From positions 11,844,001-11,908,000 of the forward strand of contig NC_088317.1 in NCBI RefSeq assembly GCF_910592395.1: a DNA stretch of 64,000 nt, given 5' to 3'. The translations under genes were made by a program, and so were the position numbers. This DNA is from Lineus longissimus (lineage: Eukaryota; Nemertea; Pilidiophora; Heteronemertea; Lineidae). Below the pieces are notes generated by a model. The model worked only from the letters and a program-made list of their open reading frames with translations. It had not been told where the DNA came from and did not search any database. Positions 1 through 13,100 of this stretch are shown here, piece by piece. Numbering within the stretch: position 1 is the first letter of the stretch; the number at the start of each line of letters is the position of its first letter.

Positions 1-1435
1 TGGTTGCGATCGGATATTCAATATGGCCTCCAGACCAGCCATCTTGTTTTTCTTACAAGAGCTATAACTTCCGAATGCGAACTCCGAATTGAATCAGATT
101 AATTTCATCTGATGCAGAATCTCATTACCCACCAGATGTTACCGACGAAGTCACGTTATAGTTACAGGTTTTGATAATAGGTGGCATTTAATGCATTTTT
201 TTACTTTTTTTCACTAACCGCCCTCTATCGTCGAAACCGTTGACAAAATCGGGGTGACGTGTCTCCTGATGTTTTGTGCGTATTAGAGTTCCGCTTCGGA
301 TAAAGAAAGTTTCATGCAAATCGGGGTTGGCGTAAGGGAGAAAATGCAATTTTAGCATGAAACAATATATATTAAGTGGCAACGCAAAATTTGTCAGTAG
401 TTTTGACGATAGATGGCGCTGACTGAAAAAGCGACAAACACCAAAAGGGTAAAATAACAGCACTGCGAGCGTTTGTGGAGCTTACTCCTTTTAACGCCAG
501 GTGGCGTTTGGTTTCGGCGAATGGTAGATCCTGAGCAAGCCTAGATACCTACCCTTCTAGCCCTAGCGGTGGGTTCTGAAACCAAACTAATGACGCGAAT
601 CACATTGGGTCTTACTAATTTGCGACCCTATTCGACACTCTTAAGACAACTTTCCACAACAGTTTTTTATTGCAACGGGTAATCCTTATTAATTTTTTAA
701 TAATCTACAAACTGGATTTTAATAAATTGTATACATTTTGTGGCATTTATTGATAGTTTAGATAGTGATTTGAATTGAGAGCCATGTTGTCGGTTACTGT
801 CGCAATTTAGTAGGCTGTCATTAACAATTCGCCATTTTGCATTCGACATTCGATTTCGACTGGGTCGGTAGGTAATTAAGTTTTTTCTCGAAAGAAATCA
901 GCAATTGTGGAAGTGCAAAGAGGCACAGGCTTCTGATTTTACTTTTGTAGTATTGACCAGCAAAGTTAACTTCGTCGCTTTTTTAGCGGTTACCCTAGGT
1001 TAGGTAGGTAAACCGCAGGCTGTCCAACGATGTCGCGTGGCCGGGCAGCGTCGGACAGCGTCTTCGTCACTCGTGCACGTGGTCGTGTGTGTGTGTGTGT
1101 TGTGGCGGCGTGCTGCGTGCATTGCACTGCACTGTGCAGGATCATACAGTCAAACCTACTGTATTAAACCAGAATTGATGAATGCACCAAGAACATCTTC
1201 TTCAAAATAAAAAGTCAACAAGTCAAATCGAAAGCATCAAGAGATTCATGGTTTTATTCATGAGATAATTATACATAAATACTGTGGGTATGTGACAGTT
1301 GCCTTTTTAGACGTAATACATTAGACGCATCATCCCAACTGTTCTTTGGCCAACTTTTTACTCTTAGCACAGTCAGAATTCACTCTGCTCATTCGAAATC
1401 CTGTTAATTGACCTCAAGCACAACAAAATGACGGT
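1..1435. other. No gene recognised; short (GT)n tract
   Basis: I see no coding region, RNA gene or complete repeat that I can support here. A short GT microsatellite lies at about 1083-1101, in a locally GC-rich stretch (about 1020-1140). It could be upstream sequence of the plus-strand gene that starts near 2.1 kb, but no TATA box or clear initiator was identified. Confidence 0.5.
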
Positions 1436-1439
1436 TTAA

Positions 1440-1767
1440 AGGGGCACTGCATTCAATCGCGAATCGGTTTCAGCACGACCACCATAGAGGGAGGCGCCTA
1501 TCGGCTAGGAATGAAACTAAGAAACACGTTATCTAAATTGCCATTGTTACCTGTATTAAGTCTATTAAACTTTCTTCAGGAAAGCATAATATCCCATAAG
1601 AATGTTTGAAGAAGCTGTGTGGAAGCTTTGACGGCAATACATCACTGAACAAACTGCATTGCTGGGTATTTTAGATACGTTTCCTGTAGTTCCATCGTTT
1701 TACCGATGGGCACCTCCCTCTACGGTGGTCGTGCTGAAACCGATTTGCGATTGAATACAGTGCCCCT
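1440..1767. mobile_element. TTAA-flanked MITE with ~65-bp inverted ends
   Basis: The ends are inverted repeats of about 65 bp: GGGGCACTGCATTCAATCGC on the left matches the reverse complement of the right end with few mismatches, including the shared block that reads CGGTTTCAGCACGACCACC. TTTAAA occurs at both borders (1435-1440 and 1767-1772), so TTAA is the likely target duplication, as in piggyBac and Kolobok elements. There is no internal ORF, so it is non-autonomous. It lies about 350 bp upstream of the first supported exon of the plus-strand gene, so it may be in its promoter or first intron. Confidence 0.75.
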
Positions 1768-2116
1768 TTAAATGACATTTCATATTTTGACATGCAGACA
1801 AAACGCACGTGTTTACAACACTACGTAGATCGCTTTTTCTCCTATATGCTACATCCGATTGAAATGGGATTGGTTTCATCATGGAGGATGCAGAAATAAG
1901 AAGGCGCACAAAACATACTGGTCTGTGTCGCACTGAGCTCCGAAAGCCAAATTTATTGAGCAATAGCCCACTGGGTTCTGGTGTGAACATCAATCTCTCC
2001 ATTCTCCTCTGACATGTTACATCATGTGACCTCCAGGTGCCAATACCAGTTTCCCCAAACGAAAACCGTCGATCTGGCTTTGCCAGTTCTAGTTTGAACT
2101 TGGATCCCAAGCATAC

Positions 2117-5100
2117 ATGCAGAGAAAGACCTGGGGGAAAATCCATGACGCCATATTGAAGCTTGCAGATTGTTTGAAGAAGTATTCTTCCTATCTTGCT
2201 AAAACAAATGACTTCATGAAAACATGCCATGCAAACCAAACTGTAGAAAATGATTGTACTGCATGGGAGGTCATCTACCCTACACGCCTTGTGAAAACAA
2301 CTGATGAGGTCAAGTATAGAAGTTTGGTTGAAGCCTTGAAAGAGGTTGACGAGTACATCCCCATCTACATCAATGACTTTGCCCCAGGAGAGCCTTGGAA
2401 GAAATACAGATATTTGAAAGGTTTGAAAGACTGTCTTCCAATGAAGGCTACCCGACTTACATTTAGTAGGGGTAGGCAGAACATGGACTTCCTGTGGAAG
2501 GTGCATGTTGATGCAGATGAGATGGTGTTGTTGTCAATGAACAGCAAAGTGAAAGATGAGCTGATGCCGAAGATCCCTGTGTACCATTCCAGAACAATGC
2601 GAGCAGAATTTATAGATATGTTCGGGACTTTGACAAACACGAAATCGGCTTTCCTCCGTGAGGCATACAGACGTCGGACTGGTGATTCTTCAGCTGCAAG
2701 AACGTCTGATGAAGACGAAGTGGACGCAAGGGTGGCAGTCTTGCTAGAAACACATGACCCGGATCTTGTTGTGGATTTGAGGGTTAACAATAGTGGTGCA
2801 CCGGAGTTATATGATGTGTTTTTGCAGCAATGCAAAAAATACATTCAAGCTTCTGTTGAAACAGCTGTAGATGACAGATGCCATGATGTTGTTGATAATG
2901 CAGAGGTGGTTACACACTTAGCCACCGCCTTAAGCGTTCGTGATCTTCATGAACAGGTGAAATAACGCTGCCCAGAGGGAACACCAATTCCATCACAACA
3001 GTGGCTTCGCATTCAATTTTGGCCAAAAACGCACAACTGCAGCAACTGCCAAATACTATCAAGGTAGACTTCGAATCAAGTATATGATTCAAGCAAGACA
3101 ATTCAGGAATACTCACATTGATGTCCATTACGCGTCCGCACTATTCCGATATGAGAAAGAGATGGCTGTTAAATACCGGGAATACTCGACAATGACATGC
3201 ATGGATGACAAACATTCAGTGAAAGTGGGTGAACCAGGTGTACCAGTCGCCAGTGTTGACAGGGGGAGGAAAGTGTTAGTGTCTATGGACCAGCGGTTCG
3301 AAGTCACAGACCATGACTTTACAAAGCTAACATTGATCCCAAGTGTCGCACTGAGAGTTGACATCCCTGAAACTGTCGAGGGTTCATGGTATCAAGGTCA
3401 GGTCTATGTTGGTGTTAAGGAACATTGTTTTGAGCCATCCAGTGCTTTGAGACATATGGCAGAATTAGGCAACATCATGGATGAAGAGCTTGAGTACAAA
3501 CCGATTATGTTTGTCTATTCGGATGGCGGCATAGATCACAGGGTTAATCTGTTCAGTGTCCAAGCAGCACTCATTTGCCTCTTTCTGCAACAGGATAAGG
3601 ACATGCTAGTTGCTGTAAGAACACCGCCCTACAACTCGTGGAAGGACCCAGCAGAGAGGATCATGAGCATACTCAACATTGCCCTACAAGGAGTAGGGAT
3701 AATGAGGACAGAGACAACCGTCGAAGACCTACTAAAGAAAGCAAACAACTTGAAGCAAGTTCGCAAATTGGCTGAAGACAATCCTCAGGTAGGCAAATGC
3801 AATGGTTTCACACATAAGAAATTGATATTCTGATATGAAAGTCAGTAGGTTCAAAACCAAAGCAACAAATCCATGTTTCTGAAAGGCATATACCATTTGT
3901 TTACTCTGGTAGGCATTTCTGTGAAAATGACAAACACCACCAGCGAAAACTAGCTTGAATAATTAAACCTATTTGAAAATATTTTAATCTTCCAGGTGAA
4001 AGCTGAAGTGCTTGCATCGGTTCAGCCAACGAAAGAACTCTTGTTCTCACGCCTTAGTTTGAAGGACGTCCCTTTCAGAACCTTTGAGCCAGCTTCAGAT
4101 GGGGATCTCGATACAATGTGGGAGGAAATGAGTGCAATCGACGCAACTCTAGAGAGGGGCCTTCTCAAACAATCTGACATCAAGAAGAAGGCAGAACTTC
4201 AGCGATTTCTCTCAACCCACTGCAGAATAAGGTTTGTATTGGTTACGCCTATTTATATCAGATTGGCTTTTAAAGATACACATGACTGATACTAGTACAG
4301 GTATATGGTAGTGTTTGTTATTGGATGGACATGTGAGTTTTAACATGAAGAAAATCATTCACAACATTTTCATCTTCAATTTCAGGCACTACATGTTTTG
4401 CATCAAAAAATGTGATGATCCAGAATGCACATTCCATGGGCCACCAAGGCTACCAAAGGATGTATTTGATGACCTGAAGTTTCTACCAGACCCAGTGCCT
4501 GCGGGAGAAAGGTAGGTTAATGATAGAATCTCTTTGTTATTAAGCTTCCATTAATGAACAGGACAAATGTTTGTAGAAAAATGACAATGTTGTGAATATT
4601 GCACTTGCAGGTATGTCCCATTTGATACATTGTATGGCACGGAGACGACCGAACAACATCGTCCATCCTTGACACATAAAGAAAAAACGGGACATGGCAT
4701 GCCCTTTGATCCTAAAAAGCAGACCGCTTTGAATGTCGGAGTGAGTATATTACCCCCAAGGGCACTCACTGATGAGGAGTCGTGTATGGGAAATTGTTGT
4801 TTTTTTCAGGATTATTTCTTCAAAAAAAATGCTTTTTGCACCTTTGCTCATAGTGGCACTTGAATGCGCAAAAAAACATTACGGTTTAGACAGACAGATT
4901 AAAAGCTGAATTCTTGTCGGTTGCGATGGAAATGCTTTGTGTCCGAAATACTTTTAGGGATGTTTAACTTGGCCTACTATAAAACATATCATCTTCACTT
5001 TTCAGCTCTTGATCATGTGTGAGGAATGTGACAAGTGGCGCCTTCTCCACAAAAAGAAAGACCGGCTGAGGCAAAACGACCGGATTAAGCTCGAGCAATG

Positions 5101-5389
5101 TCTTGAAACGATAAGCTACACTTGTGGCTCCAAACTGACCGAGGTCATTCGGGATGATGATGATGACACAGCTAGTCCCCTTGACGATATATATGTCCGT
5201 GAAAATCTGACGTGCAACTCAAATGTTGAGTTGCCGTATTACAGTGCAGGCTACGATCCCATTTGCATTTACTGCGCAAGTGAGGATGAACTTTTGATTC
5301 TTTCAGGAATGTATCCATATTGTCAGAATTGCAAAGACAATGGAAAAAGAGGGGAGAAACGCAGGGCGACATTCACAGCCAAGGACTAA
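2117..5389 (+). CDS. Uncharacterised DDE transposase-like protein with Cys-rich tail, six exons, two disruptions
   Basis: Exons: 2117-3788 (with two breaks), 3996-4231, 4386-4511, 4611-4740 and 5006-5389, all with GT/AG borders and matching phases; an upstream exon is possible because the frame is closed only just before 2117 and a candidate acceptor lies there. About 845 residues in all. The middle of the protein has CMDDKHSVKVGEP, DHDFTKLTLIPS, then YSDGGIDHR and PPYNSWKDPAERIMSILN. These fit D, D and E of an RNase H-fold DDE transposase (compare the PPYSPDLNPIE motif of Tc1/IS630), but this is motif-level inference. Cys pairs follow: CIKKCDDPEC, then CEECDKWRLL, which resembles a CW-type zinc finger, and CIYCASED...YCQNC. 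I recall similar unnamed proteins in marine invertebrates. Breaks: TAA at 2963-2965 and a one-base frameshift near 3026-3035, both inside conserved sequence. All five later reading blocks are open, so either a recent pseudogene or assembly errors. Confidence 0.72.
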
Positions 5390-5613
5390 ATTGATTTGAA
5401 CTGATTTTCAGTTTAAAGATGCTGTGGTAGTGATGATGTTATTTCAGGGACAAATCTGGTATAAATGAATGTAGTTTCCATGTTCATGTAGCTGTAACTG
5501 TTACAGTAGATAACTTTTTCATATCTTATTCTCATATGTTGATGTTGTTGATGTTTGAAATTTCCTTTATTGACATTCTATTCTCAGTTCTCTTGGTTGA
5601 ATGTCCGAGTAGC

Positions 5614-5773
5614 AGACTACTGTTAATCCACCAACTGTTGATTTATTTTTTATAGCAGGGATGATACTCTGTGCCTAGGTTGGTTGAGTGGATGCAGCCT
5701 GACTGTTACTCCACAAACTGCTGATTTATTTTTGATAGCAGGGATGATACTCTGTGCCTAGGCTGGTTGAGAG
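5614..5773. repeat. ~83-bp tandem duplication in 3' flank
   Basis: Two near-identical copies, 5614-5691 and 5700-5773, share the stretch TAGCAGGGATGATACTCTGT. They lie downstream of the stop codon at 5389, probably in the 3' UTR or 3' flank of the plus-strand gene. Confidence 0.8.
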
Positions 5774-6089
5774 GACCTACATAATATACTCAGACTCTTT
5801 TCAATTGATGTTTAATTTTTTAAAGTTCTTTGTGTATTGTTTTCATGTAGTCATGGATACATTTGTAGAAAGATTCAAGTTTGAAGTAGACCAGGATATA
5901 AAAAAGAAACAGCTGTTGATGTCCATACAAGTTTTGTAATCAAACTTTAATTTGTATTCTCCTGTCCTTATTTTATCTATCCATTTTGGAATTTGATCAC
6001 TGTATACATTTTTAGGCCTCCCTGACACATCTGTACTGATTATAACTTGACATGGCTTATACATACATTTGTAATATGTCAGTCCAAAA

Positions 6090-6245
6090 ATTATCAAATA
6101 TCGAATATCAAAGCCCCTCCCAATGGAATACATTGCCAAGTTCATGACCGAAAAATATCAAATACCAAATATCAAAGGCCCTCCCCATCAAACATTGGCG
6201 CCAAACAAAATATCAAATATCAATATCAAAGGGCCTCCCCTCCAA
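6090..6245. repeat. ATATCAAA-rich tandem repeat
   Basis: Imperfect copies of a roughly 50-bp unit containing AAATATCAAATAC/ATCAAAGGCCTCCCC. No coding signal. Confidence 0.65.
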
Positions 6246-6326
6246 ATATCGTGAGGTGGAGTGATGATAAACAAGTAATTTATTTTGAATGGCCTAACAG
6301 GCCAATGAAGTGGCAAAGGTTATCGA

Positions 6327-7040
6327 GCAGACATATATGCCAGTAGGCAAACAGGGATAGCATTCTCACCTTTACATGGAACTGTTTGTCCGGCAGACAG
6401 GTATAGCAGGCAACCAGAGATGGCATTCTCACCGCCTTCTTAAAGTGGCAGCAAACAGGTTTGGCAGGGAACCAGGGATAGCTATCTTACCTCTTGAAGT
6501 TGGAGGTGTTGTCTAGCGGACAGGTATGGCAGGGAACCAGGGAAAGCGTTCTTACCTCTTGAATTTGGGAAAGGTTCTTACCACTTGAAGTTGGAGAGGT
6601 TGTCCAGCAGACAGGTATGGTAGGCAACCAGTGATCGTATTCTTTCTTCTTGAAGTTGGAGGGGTTGTCTAGCAGACAGGTATGGCAGGGAATCAGGGAT
6701 TGCGTTCTTACCTCTGAGAGTTGGAGGGGCTGTATAGCAGACAGGTATGGCATGGAACCAGGGAAAGCATTCTCACCTCTTGAAGTTGGAGGGGTTGTCT
6801 AGCAGACAGGTATGGCAGGGAATCAGGGATTGCGTTCTTACCTCTGAGCGTTGGAGGGGCTGTATAGCAGACAGGTATGGCATGGAACCAGGGAATGCAT
6901 TCTCACCTCTTGAAGTTGGAGGGGTTGTCTAGCAGACAGGTATGGCAGGCAGCCAATGATCATATTCTTTCCTCTTGAAGTTGGAGGGGTTGTCTAGCAG
7001 ACAGATATGGTAGGCAACCAGGAATGGCATATTCTTACCT
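6327..7040 (-). repeat. Minisatellite (~64 bp x ~12) made from a TTI1 exon end plus its splice donor
   Basis: On the minus strand each unit of about 64-65 bp reads as the last part of the TTI1 exon at 7039-7125 (the LPYLSARQP...LQE coding stretch) followed by GTAAGA, GTGAGA or GAAAGA, that is the donor and the first bases of the intron. About a dozen units follow the genuine exon. A 128-bp dimer repeats almost exactly (about 6650-6780 and 6780-6910), so expansion also took place at the dimer level. Because the unit is not a multiple of three in places and most copies begin with intron bases, it is not simply extra coding sequence. Many copies keep a plausible donor. Confidence 0.85.
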
Positions 7041-7125
7041 CTTGAAGTGGGAGGGGTTGTCTAGCAGACAGGTATGGTAGGCAACCAGTGATCGCATTCT
7101 CACAGTACTCTTCTTGGATATTTAA
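7039..7125 (-). CDS. TTI1: TTI1 exon that seeds the minisatellite
   Basis: Encodes LNIQEEYCENAITGCLPYLS then ARQPLPLQE, 29 codons, with acceptor CTTTCAG and donor GTAAGA. Its 3' half and donor are repeated about a dozen times immediately downstream. About 60 further residues expected for TTI1 were not found to the left. Confidence 0.85.
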
Positions 7126-10100
7126 CTGAAAGAAAACAATTGTATTCACTTTAAGGCTGTGAAGGGTAAAAACACCTGTAATGTTTATTTAGATCCTGCT
7201 CACAGGTTGCACCCAGCTACAGGTAGCAAACAAAGGCTAACCTGTATTCAGAATCTATACTATCTCTAGTTGCAGAACTGCAGAGCTCCATCAAGATTTC
7301 TAATACTTCGTGGTTGGTTCAAGTCATGAAAGGGAAACACACCACATGCACTTTGATATCACCTCAGGGCTTAAGTGTCCTAATAGTCAGAACTTGAGTT
7401 CAGAACTTCTAGGCCAGATTGCATAACAGGGACTAGCTAACTATCATAAATGTACCTCTTTGCAAAGTTTACCGATCCTCTGAAGAATGGCTAACTGGGA
7501 TTTATAGCCAAGACTGAATTTCTGGGTCGGTCCGATTCTTTCACTAATGGCAGCTTGTGTTTTAAGGAAGTCACAAACTTTTGGTAGAATTTCCTTAATG
7601 ACCCGCCGATTAAGGAAATCACCGCACAAGTCACTGATAATGCAAAGAGTTTCGAATGCCTAAAACAAACAAATGTAACAAGGTACTGTTTTAAACATGT
7701 TAGCATGCCTTTTATTTCCAAACTAACTGTCATGGTTGTCAGCGTTTCTGTCAAAGTGGGGAATATTCCACCATTCAATTTCAGACCTGAATCACGGAGA
7801 AATAATGGTACAATCAAAAAATATCTATCTGGTGGGCATCAACATGAAGTTTATATCGCAATGAACATGTAAAACTAGAAAAAATTAATGCAGGTACAGT
7901 TGGTATTTTTTGCACTGAATACACCATCTAGATAGCCTATTTGTAGGTTCCTGGGAACCTCATGCACATTTTTGCGTAGCACCAAACACATTCTATAAAT
8001 AATACATGTACTAAGATTACATTTCAAGCCTTGTTGATATTTCACTGTATAAGGCTGCACCAGTAATGTGTGATTTACTTATTGTCTTCTGGAAAGTGCT
8101 GATTAGCTAGGAAGGGTACATAGTATACCTTGATTATAACCACTGGCTCATCATCTTGAAACCTATTGACCAATGGAGACCACAGCCTGTGGACAGAGGG
8201 AAGAAGTTCATCTAAAACAGAGAAAAAAAACAGCCTGCATATGAGATATCTATAAGCACCGTCGCTCAATATAAAAGTGCATTTAAATTTTTTTAGGATT
8301 TATCTGCTCACCCCTTGTGAAAACCCCGAGACTTAGCTGCACAACATGTCATTTCAAATTTCTTTAACTCTTTCGCTACTGCAGGGATTTTGAAGTGTAC
8401 TGTACCCCTGGCCCGCACCTGGTATAGACTGGACCGCCTGGATCCCATCTTGGCTTAGGAAATGTTTCATTGTAAAATAGCTGGTATTACCCAATCTTGG
8501 GGACAGGTGTGCATGGAATTGAGTACAGTGCTGCCATCTGTTTTTTAAGGGTGTAACCTACAATAAAGTTATAGGGACTGTGGTTGAATGATAGAACTTG
8601 GGGGAAATTTAGCAGTATGCATTACTGTGGGCCAGTAGTACGCAGTGTACGGACCCGGTATGTACAGGGTGCAGTTGCGAAAAAGTTAATCAAATCTGTG
8701 AATGAATAATGGGTTACGATCGTTGATCAGTTTTATGCGACGGAGATTGAAATAAGACCCTCCAGGCGACTGTGGAAGAGACTTTGCTGTTGGACCTTAG
8801 TTTAACGAACTGAACCCAGGGCCGAGGCTCCTGGTTGAGATACTCAAGTCAATTCTGTCCAAACCAACCGTCTTTTTTAGACTGTGGGAGCGATCTAATT
8901 GACCGGAACCCTGAGCCTAGTTCAGATACTCAAGTCAATTCTGTCCAAATCAACCGTATTTTTCAGACTGTGGGACTGGGAGCGAACTTATTGACCGGAA
9001 CCGTGAGCTTGGTCTTAATTCCTTCATTCTCACCTTTGTTATTGGAAAGAGCGGCACAGCCATCGCAGATGATGTCAAGAACAATCAGACGCAGCCTAGG
9101 CTCCCTGGAGGCAACAAGGTGGCAGCACCTGTCCAGTGTTGCAATCACACACTCAACATGTTGTGGAACTACTTTCTTGACATCTGACATGTCATTCACA
9201 TCCTCAGGTTCAGATGAAATGTCTTCTGTATCCTTAAGAGGAAAAGTATGTTGCTATAATAACAAGAAAATACAAATCGGAGGAATTCGTTCCTCAATAG
9301 ATTGGTATAAATTCAAATGTGCATTAATTTGTTTTATGTCTGCTTTTAATCGATCGTTTTAACGCACATTTTTTAAGCTCTACAAAACCTTTTCCTGGCC
9401 ATCTTTATCGAGCAACAACAATCGACGCTAAACAAGGACAGGGGGAGACACCAGCTTTCTAGGATCTGGGACAAATGTTTGCGGTCGCACAAGTGCATTG
9501 TGCATGACCTCAGACATCGCTGATGAAGGCTACTTAATTTTTCATCTCATGATCGTCTTTTGCTTTTTTGTTGAATTTGTCTCTGGTTTTCTTCTGGTGA
9601 TCTTTGATATTATCAGATATCCCTTTGGGTCTCTTGTGCTTTGCTGGAAAGATCCAAGTAATGTTTCTTGGCATTTCTTGGATCAGGCCTGGGAACCACA
9701 TTCAATTGGTGTTTCTTATGTTTTCTTGAGTAAGAATCTTGGCATTTCTTGGATCTTTCCTTTAACCAAAGATGAAAAGGCTACGGGCCTTGTGCTTATC
9801 TGTGGTCAGTGACAGGAATATGGTTACCATAATGGTAACAGAGAATTTGAACTTTGTGACCATGGAAATGAGGTCAACGACACATATTCAAAGATCACAC
9901 AGTGAATGTTTCTTGCGTTATGACCCGTTTACACCAGAAAAGTGGGTCACATTGACATGTAGTGATGCCTACATTTCTACATGTTACAGGTGTCAACCTA
10001 TCAGATTTGAGTAGTCTGGGACAAATATTGCCAAAACGTTCTAACCAACAAACTTTTACAGCACACGCTTGCGTTTTCCTATATCGGTGTAATAAAAGTG

Positions 10101-13100
10101 TGTACAGTAGAACCTCCCACTGCGGACACCTCTACATTACGGACACGTCCGACCAGTCCAGATTTTTTCTAAGTCATTTCCAATAACAAAAACCTCTGTA
10201 CGACGGACACCTCTCTACTCCGAATTGTGGACATGGCGATGGCCAATTTTTGGTCTAATTCCCTCCCAATTACGAACAGTAGGCAAAAACAATGGTTTCC
10301 CGCGTGCGCTTGGAGAGTCGAGTAGTCCTGACAGGTGAGATATTTGCGTAATTAATCAACGTAATCACCCCATGGCATTGTGTTTTTGTATCCTGATTAA
10401 CCTCTTGACTACCGGTACCGTTCGAACGCGTCTATACCGCATTACCTGTAGTAATTATTCAGAATTATGATACCAATTTTCAAAAAATTATATCAATTAG
10501 GTTTTTGGTGATACACCCAAATGAAATGGCCAGGGCCATTGTGCTCACCTCATGTGGAGGAAAGATGGATAAAGAGCATGGTATTGTGTCATGTAGTGTT
10601 AGGTTTGATGTAGGTACAAGCAATTACAATTTCCCCAAAATGGCCAATTTACAGTACATTCGACCTCTGTGACCTTGAAAAGTAGGTCAAATCAAAGGAG
10701 ACCCGGGTGACACATTGAATGGTTGTTAGAATTAGATGTACCTATGATATAAAATTGGTGCCAATCGGGCAAGTCATTACTAGGAATAATGGCATTTTGA
10801 AGAATTTAGGATTTGGCCCCCTCCCTGGAGGCCAAACGGCAAATCAGATCGCACCAAACTTCGGTACCTAAGATCACCTGACCAAGGGGTACATGTGTAC
10901 TTGATTTGTGATCAATAGTCATTGCAGTTAAGAAACGTGCCATAGTTACGGCCTGACGGCGAATTTACGCCATTTGACCTCTGTGACCTTGACAAGAAGG
11001 TCAAATTAAAAACCTGTGTGACATATACTGTATGGTGGTTAGATGTACCCATCATATCAAATTGGTGGCAATCGGGCAAGAAGTTAAGGAATAATCACAT
11101 TTTTAAGGTTTTTGGATTTTGCCCCCTGGTGGTCAAGTGGTGAATCATATTGGACCAAACTTCAATCCTTGAGATCACCTGACTAAGGGGGTAAATGTGT
11201 ACCAAATTTGGTATCAATAGTCATTGCAGTTTAGAAACGTGCCATCGTTACATCCTAACGGCCAATTTACACCATTTGACCTCTGTGACCTTGAAAAGGA
11301 GGTCAAATCAAAAACCCGGAGGATATATGATGCACCTTTGCTAGAAGTACCTACCAAATTTTTTTCAAAATTTCCCGACTACTATTAAGGGAGATATTGC
11401 ATATTTTCACTTTTAACGTTTGGCCCCCTGGTGGCCAAACCATGAAACGAATCGGACTGAAACTTGGTCTCCAAGGTGTCATTACATAAGGGTACATGTG
11501 TACCAAGTTTCAACTCAATAGCTCTAACAGTTACGAAACGTGCCCTGCTAACGGACGATGGACGACGACGACGACGACGACGGACAACGGACGCCACGGT
11601 ATGGGATAAGCTCACCTCTGCTAAGAGGTGAGCTAAAAACTATACATTTTCGTGAAGGGAATCGACAGGCCTATCGATTGGAATTGGTTGCCAGTTCATA
11701 TCTGTAAATTGGTGATCAATCACCAATATCGATGTGATTGATTTTTGTGATTTTCTATATAGACAGGAAAAAAACAGATTTTTTTGCAAAACATGTCTTC
11801 TCTTTATTGTCAATGAACAGTAGATCAAGTAAAAATTTATATATGACCAGTTACTGATCGATATTGATCGATAATCAAACACTACTTATCGAGATTTTCA
11901 ACGTTCTATAACATCAACCTTTGTCCTTTAAATTTGGACTTTTGAAGCAAGGATACTCAACATGTATGCCTATATGATCAAACATAATGATATAAACATG
12001 AATACTGATTGATTGGTTATTGATTAGCGATTAATTGGTTATTGATAAGTGATTTTTGGCCAGATTTTAGCCGATTTTTTTCCTTTTCAAGTCCACAACA
12101 CACTTTGCCAGCGAAACTAACTGTTCTAGATCTCTAAGTTTTACAGTCAAGAGAGTATTTACTCAGCAGCATAGTCATGTTTGGTGTGCCAGAGTTCGAA
12201 GCATGGCATAATACACAACCCGGGCTGGCTTGGACACTTCGCACAGATGAACTTTGTCGCACGTCGGACGCCTTTCTTTGTGCACACTCTGCATCTTGCC
12301 ACTGGGTTCTTCCAAGTATCACTGTCCGGTTTCCAGGATGGAAAGTGGCGCTCTGTCAGCCTTACAATCGTCTCAACTCTGTTGACATTGGCAGCCGCCC
12401 CAGCATCGTCTGGGTTGGGGAAGATAAGGGACCCAATAACCTGGAAAAAAGTAAAAAACATGTGACATAATGTGATAAATATTATTCCTTTTTATAACAT
12501 CCTTGAAGACATAAACTTACCTCATGAGAGAAGGCTAGGAATGCTTGGTTTCCTCCCTGTTTCTTGTGCAGAATATGGGCATTCAGAAGGGCAACTTGGA
12601 TGAGATGGAACGCCAGCTTCTTGTACCATTTGACTGTCTTTCGGGCAGCATTGTAAGGTTTGATAATGTGCACATTCGTCAAGGAAAGAAAGAATTGAAA
12701 TAAGAAATTGAGATAGGGAACAAACATTACTAAGTTGCTGGTATGGTACTGTTTGAAAAGGATATCTGATCTTGGAAATCAACGCCTCCCATCAATTTAT
12801 TGTAATCCGTTACTGCCTTCGGCTTCCTCAGTCTTGGCGCTTCATCCCGACGTTGGCCTCTTGCTCTCACAGCAACAGTTTCTTCTGTGTGAATAGTGGT
12901 GAGGACATGAACCATCTTTCTGTCATGAAACTTGATGAGCAACAGCCTACCAGTCTGGTACCCTCTAATTTGCCCAGCTGGGATGTTGACATTTCGTATG
13001 GCTCTGTCAACCTGGTTCTTTCAAATAGTTCCACAGGCATTTGTCAGTCGGTGAAACAGGTACAAGAACAATCTGTGTGTTGTGTAGAAGTTGTCGACAT

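Noticed and set aside
1700-2506. 268-codon ORF on the minus strand
   Set aside because: It overlaps the MITE and the conserved plus-strand exon and has no recognisable domain; antisense shadow.
1-6326. Last TTI1 exon to the left of the minisatellite
   Set aside because: I read the minus strand for the expected C-terminal block and saw nothing convincing.
6487-6932. ORFs inside the 64-bp array
   Set aside because: Frame shifts between units and inclusion of splice donors show that they are repeat translation, not genes.
12177-12470. Plus-strand ORFs over the piggyBac Cys-rich domain
   Set aside because: Antisense shadows of the minus-strand transposase.
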